From JALCLA01 sp965653565 (GTDB taxonomy: Bacteria > Pseudomonadota > Gammaproteobacteria > Xanthomonadales > Xanthomonadaceae), in NCBI GenBank assembly GCA_965653565.1, contig CBFHAI010000023.1, positions 5,109-69,108 on the forward strand: 64,000 nucleotides of DNA. Direction: 5' to 3'. A model generated the notes under the pieces. It did no database searches. It was given only the letters and a program-made list of their open reading frames with translations, and was not told the origin of the DNA. This document shows, piece after piece, positions 26,844 through 37,600 of this stretch. Each line of letters begins with the position of its first letter. Within the stretch, counting starts at the first letter, position 1. The position numbers and the translations under genes were made by a program.

Positions 26844-27605
26844 ATGACTGTGCTCAGCGTCAACGTCAACAAAGTGGCCGTGCTGCGCAACTCGCGCGGC
26901 GGCGGATCGCCCTCGGTGGTGAAGGCCGCGCAGGTGGCGATCGCCGCCGGCTGCGGCGGCATCACCGTGCATCCGCGGCCGGACCAGCGCCACATCCGGC
27001 CGCACGATGTGCGCGATCTTGCCGACGTGGTCCGCGGCCGCGTCGAGTACAACCTGGAAGGCAATCCGTTCGCGCCGGCGCGCGATGGCTATCCCGGATT
27101 TCTCGCATTGGTCGACGAAGTGCGCCCGCAGCAGGCGACCCTGGTGCCGGACGGCGACGGCCAGATCACCTCCGACCATGGGTTCGATCTGGGACGCGAT
27201 GCCGAGCGTTTGCGCCCGCTGATCCGCGAACTGCGCGCAATGGGCGTGCGCGTGAGTCTCTTCATGGATGCCGGCGCTGCCGGCATCGAACGTGCGGCGG
27301 AACTGGGCGCCGACCGCATCGAGATCTACACCGGGCCCTTCGCCCACGCCTTCGCGGTTGGCGATTTCAGCGCGGAACTGGAGCGTTGCGCGCAGACGGC
27401 GCGGCGGGCGCAGGCGGTCGGCCTGGGCGTCAACGCCGGGCATGATCTGAGCCAGCAGAATCTCGGCGATTTTCTGCGGGCGGTGCCGAACGTGCTGGAA
27501 GTATCGATCGGCCACGCGCTGTTCGACGAGGCCCTGTATGCGGGCCTCGATGCCACGGTTCGCGCTTATCTGGCGGTGATCGCCGGCGCGACGCCGGCGA
27601 CCTGA
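26844..27605 (+). CDS. pdxJ: Pyridoxine 5'-phosphate synthase
   Basis: The 253-residue TIM-barrel enzyme opens with LSVNVNKVAVLRNSRGG and contains the catalytic HPRPDQRHI (H43, R45, H50), YNLEGNP, PDGDGQITSDHGFDL and VNAGHDLSQQNL, all specific to PdxJ. It condenses 1-deoxy-xylulose 5-phosphate with 3-amino-2-oxopropyl phosphate to form pyridoxine 5'-phosphate. Length equals the family norm. In Xanthomonas pdxJ also lies next to the exbD genes; here it converges with them. Confidence 0.96.
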   Translation: MTVLSVNVNKVAVLRNSRGGGSPSVVKAAQVAIAAGCGGITVHPRPDQRHIRPHDVRDLADVVRGRVEYNLEGNPFAPARDGYPGFLALVDEVRPQQATLVPDGDGQITSDHGFDLGRDAERLRPLIRELRAMGVRVSLFMDAGAAGIERAAELGADRIEIYTGPFAHAFAVGDFSAELERCAQTARRAQAVGLGVNAGHDLSQQNLGDFLRAVPNVLEVSIGHALFDEALYAGLDATVRAYLAVIAGATPAT

Positions 27606-27636
27606 TTCCTCACTCGCCTCAATCGAGCGTGACGCG

Positions 27637-28032
27637 TCAATCCAGTGCGATGCGTTCCAGCCCGGCGCGACGGGCGCGGGCCATCACATCGGCGACGCGT
27701 TCATAGGCGGCGTCAGGATCGGCTTCGATCTGCAGCACCGCCGGTTTCTCGCGGCCGGCTTCGGTGCGCATCGCGGCGTCGATCGCCAGCATCGGCATCG
27801 GAATGCCATCCCAGCTCAAGCTGCCGTCGGCGCGGATCTGCAGCGCGATCGGTTCGGTGGGTGGCGGCGGCAATGGATCGGGGGTGACGGACGGCAGGTC
27901 GAGGGTCAGGGTCCGGCTCAGCATCGGTGTGGCGACCATGAAGATGATCAGCAGCACCAGCATCACGTCGACCAGCGGCGTGATATTCATTTCCGAGATC
28001 GTGCCGTTGCGGGCTTGCGCAGCGAAGGCCAT
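27637..28032 (-). CDS. exbD: ExbD/TolR family biopolymer transport protein (third copy)
   Basis: The 131-residue protein has the ExbD/TolR architecture: a short cytoplasmic start, one membrane helix with the essential Asp (D22 in NITPLVDVMLVLLIIFMVA), a Pro-rich linker and a periplasmic domain. It is the last of three consecutive ExbD-like genes, but a terminator hairpin at 28119-28148 separates it from the other two, so it may be made at a lower level or from its own promoter. It converges with pdxJ. Which TonB-type partner it serves is unknown. Confidence 0.9.
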   Translation of the reverse strand: MAFAAQARNGTISEMNITPLVDVMLVLLIIFMVATPMLSRTLTLDLPSVTPDPLPPPPTEPIALQIRADGSLSWDGIPMPMLAIDAAMRTEAGREKPAVLQIEADPDAAYERVADVMARARRAGLERIALD

Positions 28033-28118
28033 GGTTCCGCTCCCTTTGCGTGGAAGGCGAATCCAGCGTACGCCTGCGTACGGCCTGCGCGCAACGGGCC
28101 GAAAGCAAAAGAAGGTGC

Positions 28119-28148
28119 GCAAAAGAAAACGCCGCCCGGAGGCGGCGT
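28119..28148 (-). terminator. Rho-independent terminator after the second exbD
   Basis: Read on the minus strand, ACGCCGCC-TCCG-GGCGGCGT forms an 8-bp stem with a 4-base loop, followed by TTTCTTTT. It lies 25 bases after the stop of the middle exbD gene and should end most transcription of the tonB-exbB-exbD-exbD operon before the third exbD. Confidence 0.85.
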
Positions 28149-28172
28149 CGATCTTTGCGGCTGGCGAAGCGG

Positions 28173-28595
28173 TTACTGCAGCGCTTCGACGAAGCCGATC
28201 TTTTCCATGCCGGCGTTCTTCGCCGTGGCCAGCACTTCGGCCAGCACTTCGTACTGGGCTTCCGGGCTCGGCTCGAGTTCGAGCGTGGGCTGCGGATCGC
28301 GCGTGGCTTCCACTTTCAGCGACGGCTCGAGGGCCGACTTCGGCAGCGGGCTGTTGTCCCAGAACAGCATGCCGCCGTCGTCGATGCGCAGACGGATCGG
28401 CTTGGGCGGTTCTTTCGGGTCGTCCGGCACATTGTTGCTGGCTTGCGGCAGGTCGATCTGGATTTCGTACGACAGCATGGGCGCCGTCACCATGAAGATG
28501 ATCAGCAGCACCAGCATCACGTCGACCAGCGGCGTGACGTTGATGTCGCCCATCGGGGCGGAGTTGCCGCCGCCGGAATTGGAACTGAAAGCCAT
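28173..28595 (-). CDS. exbD: ExbD biopolymer transport protein (second copy)
   Basis: The 140-residue ExbD-like protein has a Gly/Ser/Asn-rich start, one membrane helix with D25 (INVTPLVDVMLVLLIIFMV) and a periplasmic domain rich in Pro and Lys at its front. The helix is nearly identical to that of the first copy, while the periplasmic part differs, so the two probably interact with the same ExbB but have distinct periplasmic contacts. In Xanthomonas campestris the tonB-exbB-exbD1-exbD2 cluster drives iron uptake, and exbD2 has its own role in plant interaction; that is family knowledge, not shown here. Confidence 0.93.
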   Translation of the reverse strand: MAFSSNSGGGNSAPMGDINVTPLVDVMLVLLIIFMVTAPMLSYEIQIDLPQASNNVPDDPKEPPKPIRLRIDDGGMLFWDNSPLPKSALEPSLKVEATRDPQPTLELEPSPEAQYEVLAEVLATAKNAGMEKIGFVEALQ

Positions 28596-28620
28596 GGGGT
28601 GATCCTTTTCCTGTCCGGCC

Positions 28621-29034
28621 TTAGCGTTCGGGCGTAGCCACGAAGCCGACCTTGGCGATGCCCACGTCCTTGGCCGTCTTCACCACTTCCGAGACGAGAC
28701 GGTATTTGGTCGTCTTGTCGGCGCGGATGTCGATGCGCGGCTGCGGCTTCTTCTGGGCTTCGACCGCGAGCTGGGACTCAAGCACGGCTTTCTGCACGCG
28801 CTCGTCGTTCCAGTAGATTTCGCCGTCGGCCTTGATCGCCAGCGTGATCGGACGGCCCGGATCGACCGGCCGATTGTCGAGCGTCGCTTCAGGCAGCTCG
28901 ATTACCACCTTGTGGGCCATCAGGGGCGCCGTGATCATGAAGATGATCAAGAGCACCAGCATCACGTCCACGAGGGGCGTGACGTTGATTTCGGCCATCG
29001 GGCCGCCGCCGCCGCTACTGTTGCTGAAGGCCAT
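28621..29034 (-). CDS. exbD: ExbD biopolymer transport protein (first copy)
   Basis: The 137-residue protein has the standard ExbD form with D23 in the membrane helix (INVTPLVDVMLVLLIIFMIT) and a periplasmic domain ending in VGIAKVGFVATPER. It works with ExbB as the proton-driven motor that energises TonB. It is 32 bases from exbB and 25 bases from the second exbD on the same strand, which makes an operon. Confidence 0.94.
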   Translation of the reverse strand: MAFSNSSGGGGPMAEINVTPLVDVMLVLLIIFMITAPLMAHKVVIELPEATLDNRPVDPGRPITLAIKADGEIYWNDERVQKAVLESQLAVEAQKKPQPRIDIRADKTTKYRLVSEVVKTAKDVGIAKVGFVATPER

Positions 29035-29066
29035 GTCTCAAGGCTCCGTCGGGCTGCCGTGACGTC

Positions 29067-29942
29067 TTAGCGCTTGACGGCCGCAACGTCGCCGACGCGC
29101 GAGCCGGTGGCGAAGAAGTCGTGCAGATCGTGCGCGAAGGTGTCGAAGCGGGCATTGGTGTTGCGGTTCATGCGCACGAAGAAGTTGTACGCGAGCACCG
29201 CCGGGATGGCGACGAACAGACCGAGCGCGGTCATGATCAGCGCTTCACCCACCGGACCTGCGACGGCGTCGATCGAGGCCTGGCCGCTGGCGCCGATGCG
29301 GATCAGGGCGCCGTAGATGCCCCACACCGTACCGAGCAGACCGACGAACGGGGCGGTCGAACCGACCGTCGCCAGCCAGGTCAGGCCGTTTTCGAGCTTG
29401 CCGCTTTCGCGGGTCACGGCCTGGCGCAGGGCGCGGTCGATGAACTCCGAGCGGTTCAGCGCTTCGACCAGGCGGCTGCCTTCGTGACGCTGATGATGGT
29501 GCGCAGCCTGCGCGGCGTCGAGCGCGATCTTGGAGAACGGTTCGCCCTTGGGCTGTTCTTCCATGAAGCGGATCGAATCCTGCGGATTCTGCGTTTCCCA
29601 GAACGTGCTGATGACGCGATCGGCACGGGCGCGGATCACGCTGTTCTTGAGGATGTTGACGATCGTGTAGTACCACGAGCCCACCGACATCAGGATCAGG
29701 GTGAGCAGCACCACCCAGGAGACCATGAACTCGCCGGGGTTGCCGGTCATTTCGTTCCACAGATGGCTAAAGCCCATCTGCGAAAGCGCTTCGGCGTCCG
29801 AGGTGCCGGCCAGACCCGTCAGAGCGTTCGGATCGGTGGTCGCAGCCGCGGGGGCAGGCGCCGCGGTGCTCACCGCGGCCGGATCTGCCGCGGGCGTAGC
29901 CGTGGTATCGACCGGCTGAGTGGAAGCAGCATCTTGTTGCAT
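29067..29942 (-). CDS. exbB: ExbB/MotA/TolQ family proton channel
   Basis: The 291-residue protein starts with an unusual Ala/Pro/Thr-rich stretch of about 45 residues, then has three membrane helices. The second and third carry the family core (LTWLATVGSTAPFVGLLGTV and ALGLFVAIPAVLAYN). With ExbD it forms the proton channel that powers TonB. It starts 15 bases after the tonB stop. The N-terminal extension is longer than in E. coli ExbB, as in several Xanthomonadales. TolQ is less likely because tonB is adjacent. Confidence 0.94.
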   Translation of the reverse strand: MQQDAASTQPVDTTATPAADPAAVSTAAPAPAAATTDPNALTGLAGTSDAEALSQMGFSHLWNEMTGNPGEFMVSWVVLLTLILMSVGSWYYTIVNILKNSVIRARADRVISTFWETQNPQDSIRFMEEQPKGEPFSKIALDAAQAAHHHQRHEGSRLVEALNRSEFIDRALRQAVTRESGKLENGLTWLATVGSTAPFVGLLGTVWGIYGALIRIGASGQASIDAVAGPVGEALIMTALGLFVAIPAVLAYNFFVRMNRNTNARFDTFAHDLHDFFATGSRVGDVAAVKR

Positions 29943-29957
29943 AACGCCTACCCTTTG

Positions 29958-30620
29958 TTAGATATCGGTGAGTTTGAAAGAAATCGGTACCAGGACCCAG
30001 CCTTGCACCGGTGCGCCGTCCTTGGTTCCCGGGTTGAACACCCAGTTGCGAACGGCATCGATCGCAGCCCGGTCGAGCAGACGCGATCGACTGGATTTTT
30101 CCACTTCCACTTCCACCGGCCGGCCATCGGTGCCGACCAGCACGCGCAGGATGACCTCGCCTTCCTCGCGGCGACGGATCGCCTGCGGCGGATAACGCGG
30201 CGGACGGATGCGGCGGTAGGTCTGATCTTCCGTCGGGCCGTAATCGGCCGGCGGGGCCGGCGGCGCGGGCGGAGCCGGCGGCGGTGCGGCGACCGACATC
30301 GGCGTCGGGTCATCCAACACCACGGGCGGCGCCGGTTCCGGCGGCGGCGGCAACGGCTTGGGCTTCTCGATCACCTTCGGCGGCGGGCGCTTCGGCGGTT
30401 CGGGCGGCGGCGGCGGGGGCGGGGGAGGCGGCGGAGGCGGTTCGATGAAGGTCACATCGATCACCTCTTGCTCATCCTCTTCCGCGGTCGGCGGCGAGAC
30501 CGGCGACATGACGAGCATGAAAGCGGCTACGTGGAACGCCATGGCGAATGCAAGCCCGCCGATGCGTGTCCAGTTGAGCGACTTGCTCTCGTTGTTCGAA
30601 TTGTTGGTGTATTCCGTCAT
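29958..30620 (-). CDS. tonB: Energy transducer TonB
   Basis: The 220-residue protein has a short cytoplasmic start, a membrane helix with His30 (GGLAFAMAFHVAAFMLVMS), a long Pro-rich rod (a run of about 15 Pro near residue 65, followed by Pro-Lys repeats) and a C-terminal TonB domain (YPPQAIRRREEGEVILRVLV, then ITDLD-like ending). It transmits the proton motive force to outer-membrane receptors for siderophores, vitamin B12 and, in Xanthomonads, plant carbohydrates. It is first in the tonB-exbB-exbD-exbD operon. I see no clear Fur box upstream. Confidence 0.94.
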   Translation of the reverse strand: MTEYTNNSNNESKSLNWTRIGGLAFAMAFHVAAFMLVMSPVSPPTAEEDEQEVIDVTFIEPPPPPPPPPPPPPEPPKRPPPKVIEKPKPLPPPPEPAPPVVLDDPTPMSVAAPPPAPPAPPAPPADYGPTEDQTYRRIRPPRYPPQAIRRREEGEVILRVLVGTDGRPVEVEVEKSSRSRLLDRAAIDAVRNWVFNPGTKDGAPVQGWVLVPISFKLTDI

Positions 30621-30741
30621 GCGCGAGAGCTTGCAGCGATGGGGTCTGGCGACACCGGAACGTGCCACCCGCGAGGGGCGGGCGCGTCCATGTGGCGCGG
30701 GAAATTCCTAGCTTATACGAAGAGCCGGCCTGTGCCTACGG

Positions 30742-32046
30742 TCACTTCGATCCGTTTTTCTTGAGCCATTCCTCGGCCTGCTGCTTGGTCTCCGGATACT
30801 TCGCAGCTTCTTTGTAAGCGGCGATCAAACCCGGCCGATTGTTCAGTCCGAACTCCGAACGGCCGATCACCATCCAGGCATCGCCCGGCCGTTTCACGCC
30901 TTTCTTGAGGGCTTCCTGCGCGGCCGCCTTGGCTTCCGCGTAGCGCTCCTCGTTGGTCAATACGCGCGACAGGTTCAAAGCGGGTTCGCCGTCTTTGGCG
31001 AGCGGCAGCGCCTTCTTGTAGGCGTCGATCGACTCGTTGAGCTTGTCGGTGAAATAGTAGGCCTGGCCCAGCGCGATATAGGTTTCGGCGCTCGGCTTGA
31101 GGATGCCCTTGTCGAGGCCCTCATTGATCACCTCGATGCCCTTGGCTTCCTTGCCTTCGGTGTTGAGGTAGAGCGCGAACAGCTGGCGGTAGTCGCGCTC
31201 TTCGGTCAGCAGGCCGGCGGTGCGGGCGCGCTCGAGAACCTCGATGGCCTTGTCGTACTGATCGGCTTCGGCGTAGATCGACGACAGGTTCATCAGCATC
31301 TTCTTGTCGGTCGGATTCTTCGCGACCAACTGCTCGGCGATGCGCGCCGCTTCCATCGGTTTATCCTGATCGAAGTAGGTCGCCATCAGAAGCTGGTTCC
31401 AGCTTTCCTGCGGCTTGTCGGAGGTGTCGATGGCTTTCTGCAGGAATTGCGCGGCTTCGTCGTAGCGCTCCAGGCGGTACAGCGCGTTGCCCTTCATCGC
31501 CAGATAGTCGGGCTTTTCCGATTTGGTTTCGGCGAGGAACTTGTCGAAGGTGGCGAGCGCCTCGGTGTAGTTCTCTTCGCTCATCTGCATCTGCCCGATC
31601 TGATTCATGATCTGGTAGTGCGTGTCGTTCGGCAGGCCGTTTTCGTCGAGCGATTTCTGCAGCAGCGGCAGCGCCTTGCCGTAGTCGTCCATGTCGACGT
31701 AGACGAAACCCTTGGCCTGGTAGGCGAGCGAACGCTCATAGGCGCCGGCTTTCTTGTGGGCGATGATTTCATCGGCCACCGCGAGCGCTTCTTCGTTCTT
31801 CTGTTCTTCCGACAGATCGAACAGCTTCTGCAGCTGCTTGCTCAGGCTCGATACCGGCTTGATCTTCGGATCCGGGCGCGTGGCGTTCGGGAACAGCGGC
31901 GCGGCCTTTTCCTTCTCGCCCTTCTTGGCTTCGCGCTGTTCCTTGGCGCGCTCGGAGGCGCTGCGCGCAGCGTCGGCGGAATCGGGCGCCACCAGCGCGA
32001 AGGCGCCGAGCAGCAGTGCGGTCTTGAGGAGGGTGGCGAAGTTCAT
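30742..32046 (-). CDS. Periplasmic TPR protein upstream of tonB
   Basis: The 434-residue protein has a signal peptide (MNFATLLKTALLLGAFALVAPDSADA), a Lys/Glu-rich linker and at least eight tetratricopeptide repeats, such as AGAYERSLAYQAKGFVYVDM and SAETYIALGQAYYFTDKLNE. TPR proteins mediate protein contacts, and homologues such as TtpC assist some TonB systems in Vibrio. Here the gene lies 121 bases upstream of tonB on the same strand. A GAGG ribosome-binding site fits the ATG at 32046, and a promoter at 32111-32139 is well placed. A role as an accessory component of this TonB system is inference. Confidence 0.82.
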   Translation of the reverse strand: MNFATLLKTALLLGAFALVAPDSADAARSASERAKEQREAKKGEKEKAAPLFPNATRPDPKIKPVSSLSKQLQKLFDLSEEQKNEEALAVADEIIAHKKAGAYERSLAYQAKGFVYVDMDDYGKALPLLQKSLDENGLPNDTHYQIMNQIGQMQMSEENYTEALATFDKFLAETKSEKPDYLAMKGNALYRLERYDEAAQFLQKAIDTSDKPQESWNQLLMATYFDQDKPMEAARIAEQLVAKNPTDKKMLMNLSSIYAEADQYDKAIEVLERARTAGLLTEERDYRQLFALYLNTEGKEAKGIEVINEGLDKGILKPSAETYIALGQAYYFTDKLNESIDAYKKALPLAKDGEPALNLSRVLTNEERYAEAKAAAQEALKKGVKRPGDAWMVIGRSEFGLNNRPGLIAAYKEAAKYPETKQQAEEWLKKNGSK

Positions 32047-32110
32047 CACGGGCACCTCGAAATTCGGTATCGCCGAACCGGCGATGAGGCCGATACAGCG
32101 GGGACCGCGA

Positions 32111-32139
32111 AGATTAGGGGGTCTAGTGCTTTAGCTCAA
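32111..32139 (-). promoter_or_regulatory. Sigma-70-type promoter for the TPR-tonB gene group
   Basis: On the minus strand TTGAGC (32139-32134) and TAATCT (32116-32111) are separated by 17 bases, a good -35/-10 pair. Transcription would begin near 32104, some 58 bases before the TPR protein start. No Fur-like inverted repeat overlaps it that I can see. Confidence 0.65.
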
Positions 32140-32296
32140 GTCGACAAACGTGACTTCGGACACATTGCCACGCATTGGTCGTGTCCGGTTGGTCCGGAAC
32201 CGGCTTTTCGCGGCCAACACCGCCATCCTGGCCTGCTGCTCGACGGCGACCGACAATGAAGCGTCGCCGAGTCATTTCTATGCGCACGAACCTTAA

Positions 32297-32318
32297 GGCC
32301 GCGTAAAAATCCGCGGCC
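32297..32318. terminator. Hairpin after the ATP-grasp gene (possible terminator)
   Basis: GGCCGCG and CGCGGCC form a perfect 7-bp stem around an 8-base A-rich loop, 15 bases after the stop of the ATP-grasp gene. There is only a weak T run on either side, so it may be a rho-assisted stop rather than an intrinsic terminator. The rest of the 32047-32333 gap holds only the TPR promoter. Confidence 0.45.
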
Positions 32319-32333
32319 GGAAGCAAACCCCGA

Positions 32334-33299
32334 TCAGCCGAGCGTCGGGAAATTCTCGACTGCGAAGCGGGCGCGTTCGGCCGGATCGGTCGACAACTGC
32401 CCGGCCGCCTTGAGCGCTTCGACTTTCTGCAGCCGCAACAGCAAGCCGTTGCCGTTCGCCATCTGGATGGCGAGACCGGGGCGCGCATTGAGCTCGAGAA
32501 TCATCGGGCCCTGGTTGCGATCGAGTACGAAGTCGACGCCGACATAGCCCAGCCCCGACAACTCGTAGCAGCTGGCGGCCATCCGCAGCAGCTCGTCCCA
32601 GTGCGGGATCTGCAGGCCGACGATGCTGTGCTCGGTGTCCGGATGTTCGCGGATGATTTCGGTGCCCCACACCCCGCGCTTGGTCTTGCCGGTGGGAATA
32701 TCGATGCCCACGCCGATCGCGCCCTGATGCAGATTGGCCTTGCCGTCCGACAGGCGCGTCGGCAGCCGGATCATCGCCATCACCGGGTAGCCGAGGAACA
32801 CGATGATGCGGATGTCGGGCACGCCCTTGTAGCTGACCTGATCGAAGATCGGATCGAACTGCACGCAGTATTCGATCAGCAGATGATCGGGATGGCCGCC
32901 CAGCGAAAACAGGCCCGACAGCGCGTTCGACAGGTGATGTTCGAACTCTTCGCGCGGCATCAGATTGCCGTTGGAGCGACGGTATTTGTCGCCGCGCCGG
33001 CCGGTGATGACGAGGATGCCGTCGCCGCCCGATCCGTGCGCGGGTTTCACGACGAACTGGTCGTGCGGCTTGAGGATCTCGTGCAGTTCGGAAATCTGGT
33101 GCTCTTCACTCACCACCGCGTACAACTCGGGGACCGGCAGGCCGGCGTCGATCGCCAGTTGCTTGGTGATGAGTTTGTCGTCGACGCGCGGATAGAACTT
33201 GCGCGGGTTGTACATGAGCACGTAATCGGCGTTGCGCTGGCCGATTCCCATCATGCCGATCTGGCGCAGGCGCCTGGCGACTCCGAACAGGGACAGCAT
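32334..33299 (-). CDS. Alpha-L-glutamate ligase-like protein (RimK-type ATP-grasp)
   Basis: The 321-residue protein has an ATP-grasp fold: the nucleotide-binding VVKPAHGSGGDGILVI, IEYCVQFDP and the metal-binding end VDFVLDRNQGPMILELNARP. It matches the alpha-L-glutamate ligase-like family related to RimK, enzymes that add amino acids to a peptide or protein. It is ten bases downstream of the inactive-transglutaminase gene. In other bacteria these two genes often lie with a retropepsin-like zinc protease, and the set has been linked to osmotic and envelope stress. I see no such protease gene here. The actual acceptor is unknown. Confidence 0.87.
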   Translation of the reverse strand: MLSLFGVARRLRQIGMMGIGQRNADYVLMYNPRKFYPRVDDKLITKQLAIDAGLPVPELYAVVSEEHQISELHEILKPHDQFVVKPAHGSGGDGILVITGRRGDKYRRSNGNLMPREEFEHHLSNALSGLFSLGGHPDHLLIEYCVQFDPIFDQVSYKGVPDIRIIVFLGYPVMAMIRLPTRLSDGKANLHQGAIGVGIDIPTGKTKRGVWGTEIIREHPDTEHSIVGLQIPHWDELLRMAASCYELSGLGYVGVDFVLDRNQGPMILELNARPGLAIQMANGNGLLLRLQKVEALKAAGQLSTDPAERARFAVENFPTLG

Positions 33300-33309
33300 C
33301 GCGCGCGAC

Positions 33310-34887
33310 TCAGCTCTTGGGCGCCGCAGACGCCGCGGAGGCGGCGACCGCCTTGGCGTCGGCTTCGCGCGCCAGGGCGCGGAAGCGGAACAACTCGCTC
33401 AGGCGATAGCCCGAATAGCGGCCGAGCACCAGGGTGATCGCGAAAAGAATCAGCAGGAATTCCGGGAACACGAAGACGAAGTGTTCGAGCTTGTCCCAGC
33501 TCATCGCCAGGTAGGCCAGCGAGGCCACGATGAGCGAACCCACCGCTTCCTTGATCGCATGGCCCGCGCCGCGTTCTTCCCAGGCCACCGAAATGCGCTC
33601 GATGGTCATCGCCATGATCACCATCGGGAACAGGGCCACCGACAATCCGACTTCGATGCCGAGGCGATTGCTCACCACCGAAACCAGCGCCATCAGCAGC
33701 ACGACCAGGATCAGCACGGCGGTCAATCGCGGCACCAGCAACAAGCGCAAGCGTTCCAGGTAGAACCGCACCAGCAAGCCGAGCCCGACCACGGTGACGA
33801 ACAACGCGACACCCGCGATGATCTGGGTTTCGCGAAACGCCAGCGCGATCAGCACCGGCATGAAGGTACCGAAGGTTTTCACGCCGATCAGATTGCGCAG
33901 CAGCAGCATGATGAAGGCGCCGATCGGCACCATCAGCAGGATGCGGTAAACCCCCTGCGCCTGCAGCGGTAGGCTCAGCAGCGAGTAATTCACCATGTCG
34001 GCGTTCTGCACTTCCAGGCGCTGTTCGGCGATCGCCATCGCGTCGGCCAGGTTGCGGCTGAGATTGAACTCGACGAAAGCGCGCGGCGTTTCGTCGACCA
34101 GCAACAGCGGTTGACGACTCGCACTCCACAGGAAGAAATCCTCCGGCCAGCCGTCGGCCGCCGAACGCAGATCGATCGTCACCCAGTCGGTGCCGTTGTG
34201 CACCTGCAGCCAGGGACGGATTTCGACTTTCGAGGCCGGATCGTCGAGCTGGAAACCGTGGATCACCTTGGCCGGGATGTTGCGCATCGCCAGCAGCTGC
34301 GCGATGAACTGCGCGCGCATCTCCGGCGTTTCACGGTTCTCCAGCAGCAGGGCGACTTCCTGGCTCGGTGGTTCGGCGCTGAAGCGGCGCACCAGTTCCT
34401 GCGCGAAGGTGCCGATGTCCGCCGAGTGCTCGCGCACCTGATCGAGCAGGGTCTGCGCCGCCGTGGCGTAAGGCTCTTCGAGCACCGGCAGCTCGCCGAT
34501 GCGCGGGCGTTCGGCTTCGGCCGGCGCGGCGGAGTCGTCGCCGCGCACGATGGTGGCGCGGTAGTAAAGCGCCTGCTTGCCGGCGGCGCGGCGGATCGAC
34601 CATTGTACTTCGCGGCCATCGCGATGCGGCTCGTCGATCTGCGAGTAATTCTTCGCGACGAATTTCTCGTCGAGGATGATGTAGCCCGGCGGATCGGCCG
34701 GCAGCTGCAGCGTGACTTTGTTGGCGCCCTTGCGCGGCTGGTATTCGACGCGCGCCTGCAGCGTCCAGACCTCGACTTCGGCGCTGGGCTGCAACGGGAA
34801 ATTCAGCACCTTCCACTTGTAGAGGATGGCCGCTGTGCCGAGTGCGGCGATGACGGCCGCAAGAAGATAAAGATGGGTTTTTTTCAT
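33310..34887 (-). CDS. Inactive transglutaminase fused to 7TM domain
   Basis: The 525-residue protein begins with a membrane anchor, then has a periplasmic transglutaminase-like domain (residues about 150-300; FIAQLLAMRNIPAKVIHGFQ, WVTIDLRS) and about seven membrane segments (from YRILLMVPIGAFIMLLLRNL on). The Cys expected in an active transglutaminase core is not seen; the corresponding stretch reads LAMRNIPAKVIHG. It is the partner of the RimK-like ligase that follows it by 10 bases. It may present or sense a peptide for the ligase. The start ATG at 34887 precedes the membrane anchor. Confidence 0.85.
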   Translation of the reverse strand: MKKTHLYLLAAVIAALGTAAILYKWKVLNFPLQPSAEVEVWTLQARVEYQPRKGANKVTLQLPADPPGYIILDEKFVAKNYSQIDEPHRDGREVQWSIRRAAGKQALYYRATIVRGDDSAAPAEAERPRIGELPVLEEPYATAAQTLLDQVREHSADIGTFAQELVRRFSAEPPSQEVALLLENRETPEMRAQFIAQLLAMRNIPAKVIHGFQLDDPASKVEIRPWLQVHNGTDWVTIDLRSAADGWPEDFFLWSASRQPLLLVDETPRAFVEFNLSRNLADAMAIAEQRLEVQNADMVNYSLLSLPLQAQGVYRILLMVPIGAFIMLLLRNLIGVKTFGTFMPVLIALAFRETQIIAGVALFVTVVGLGLLVRFYLERLRLLLVPRLTAVLILVVLLMALVSVVSNRLGIEVGLSVALFPMVIMAMTIERISVAWEERGAGHAIKEAVGSLIVASLAYLAMSWDKLEHFVFVFPEFLLILFAITLVLGRYSGYRLSELFRFRALAREADAKAVAASAASAAPKS

Positions 34888-35086
34888 GATCCGGCTATGG
34901 CCTCGCGGCTCCCCAACCGCGCGCGACGACAGTCGCAATGCGCGGCAGTATAGCGAGTCGCGACGGCGTGAAGTTCGACCGCGTGCAGTTCGACCGCGTC
35001 GCCTTGCTGGCGGCTTGCAGCCTGGATGCAGCGAGACCGAATCCGGGGCAACGCTCGGCGCCGCCGAACGTCCCCGTCGCCGCAGA

Positions 35087-37519
<2,433 letters not shown>

Positions 37520-37572
37520 GCGCACACGGGTCCGAAAGGCCACACGCGCAGGGCGTGGGCGAGGGTGTCGAC

Positions 37573-37600
37573 GGGATGGTCTGAATTATAGCAGGCGCTC
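37573..37600 (-). promoter_or_regulatory. Probable gyrB promoter -10 overlapping the recF stop
   Basis: A perfect TATAAT on the minus strand includes the recF stop codon TAA (CTG CTA TAA TTC). No good -35 hexamer is present at 16-18 bases upstream. The AT-rich -10 is the only such sequence in the 66-base recF-gyrB gap. It would start the gyrB message about 60 bases before its ATG. Confidence 0.5.
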
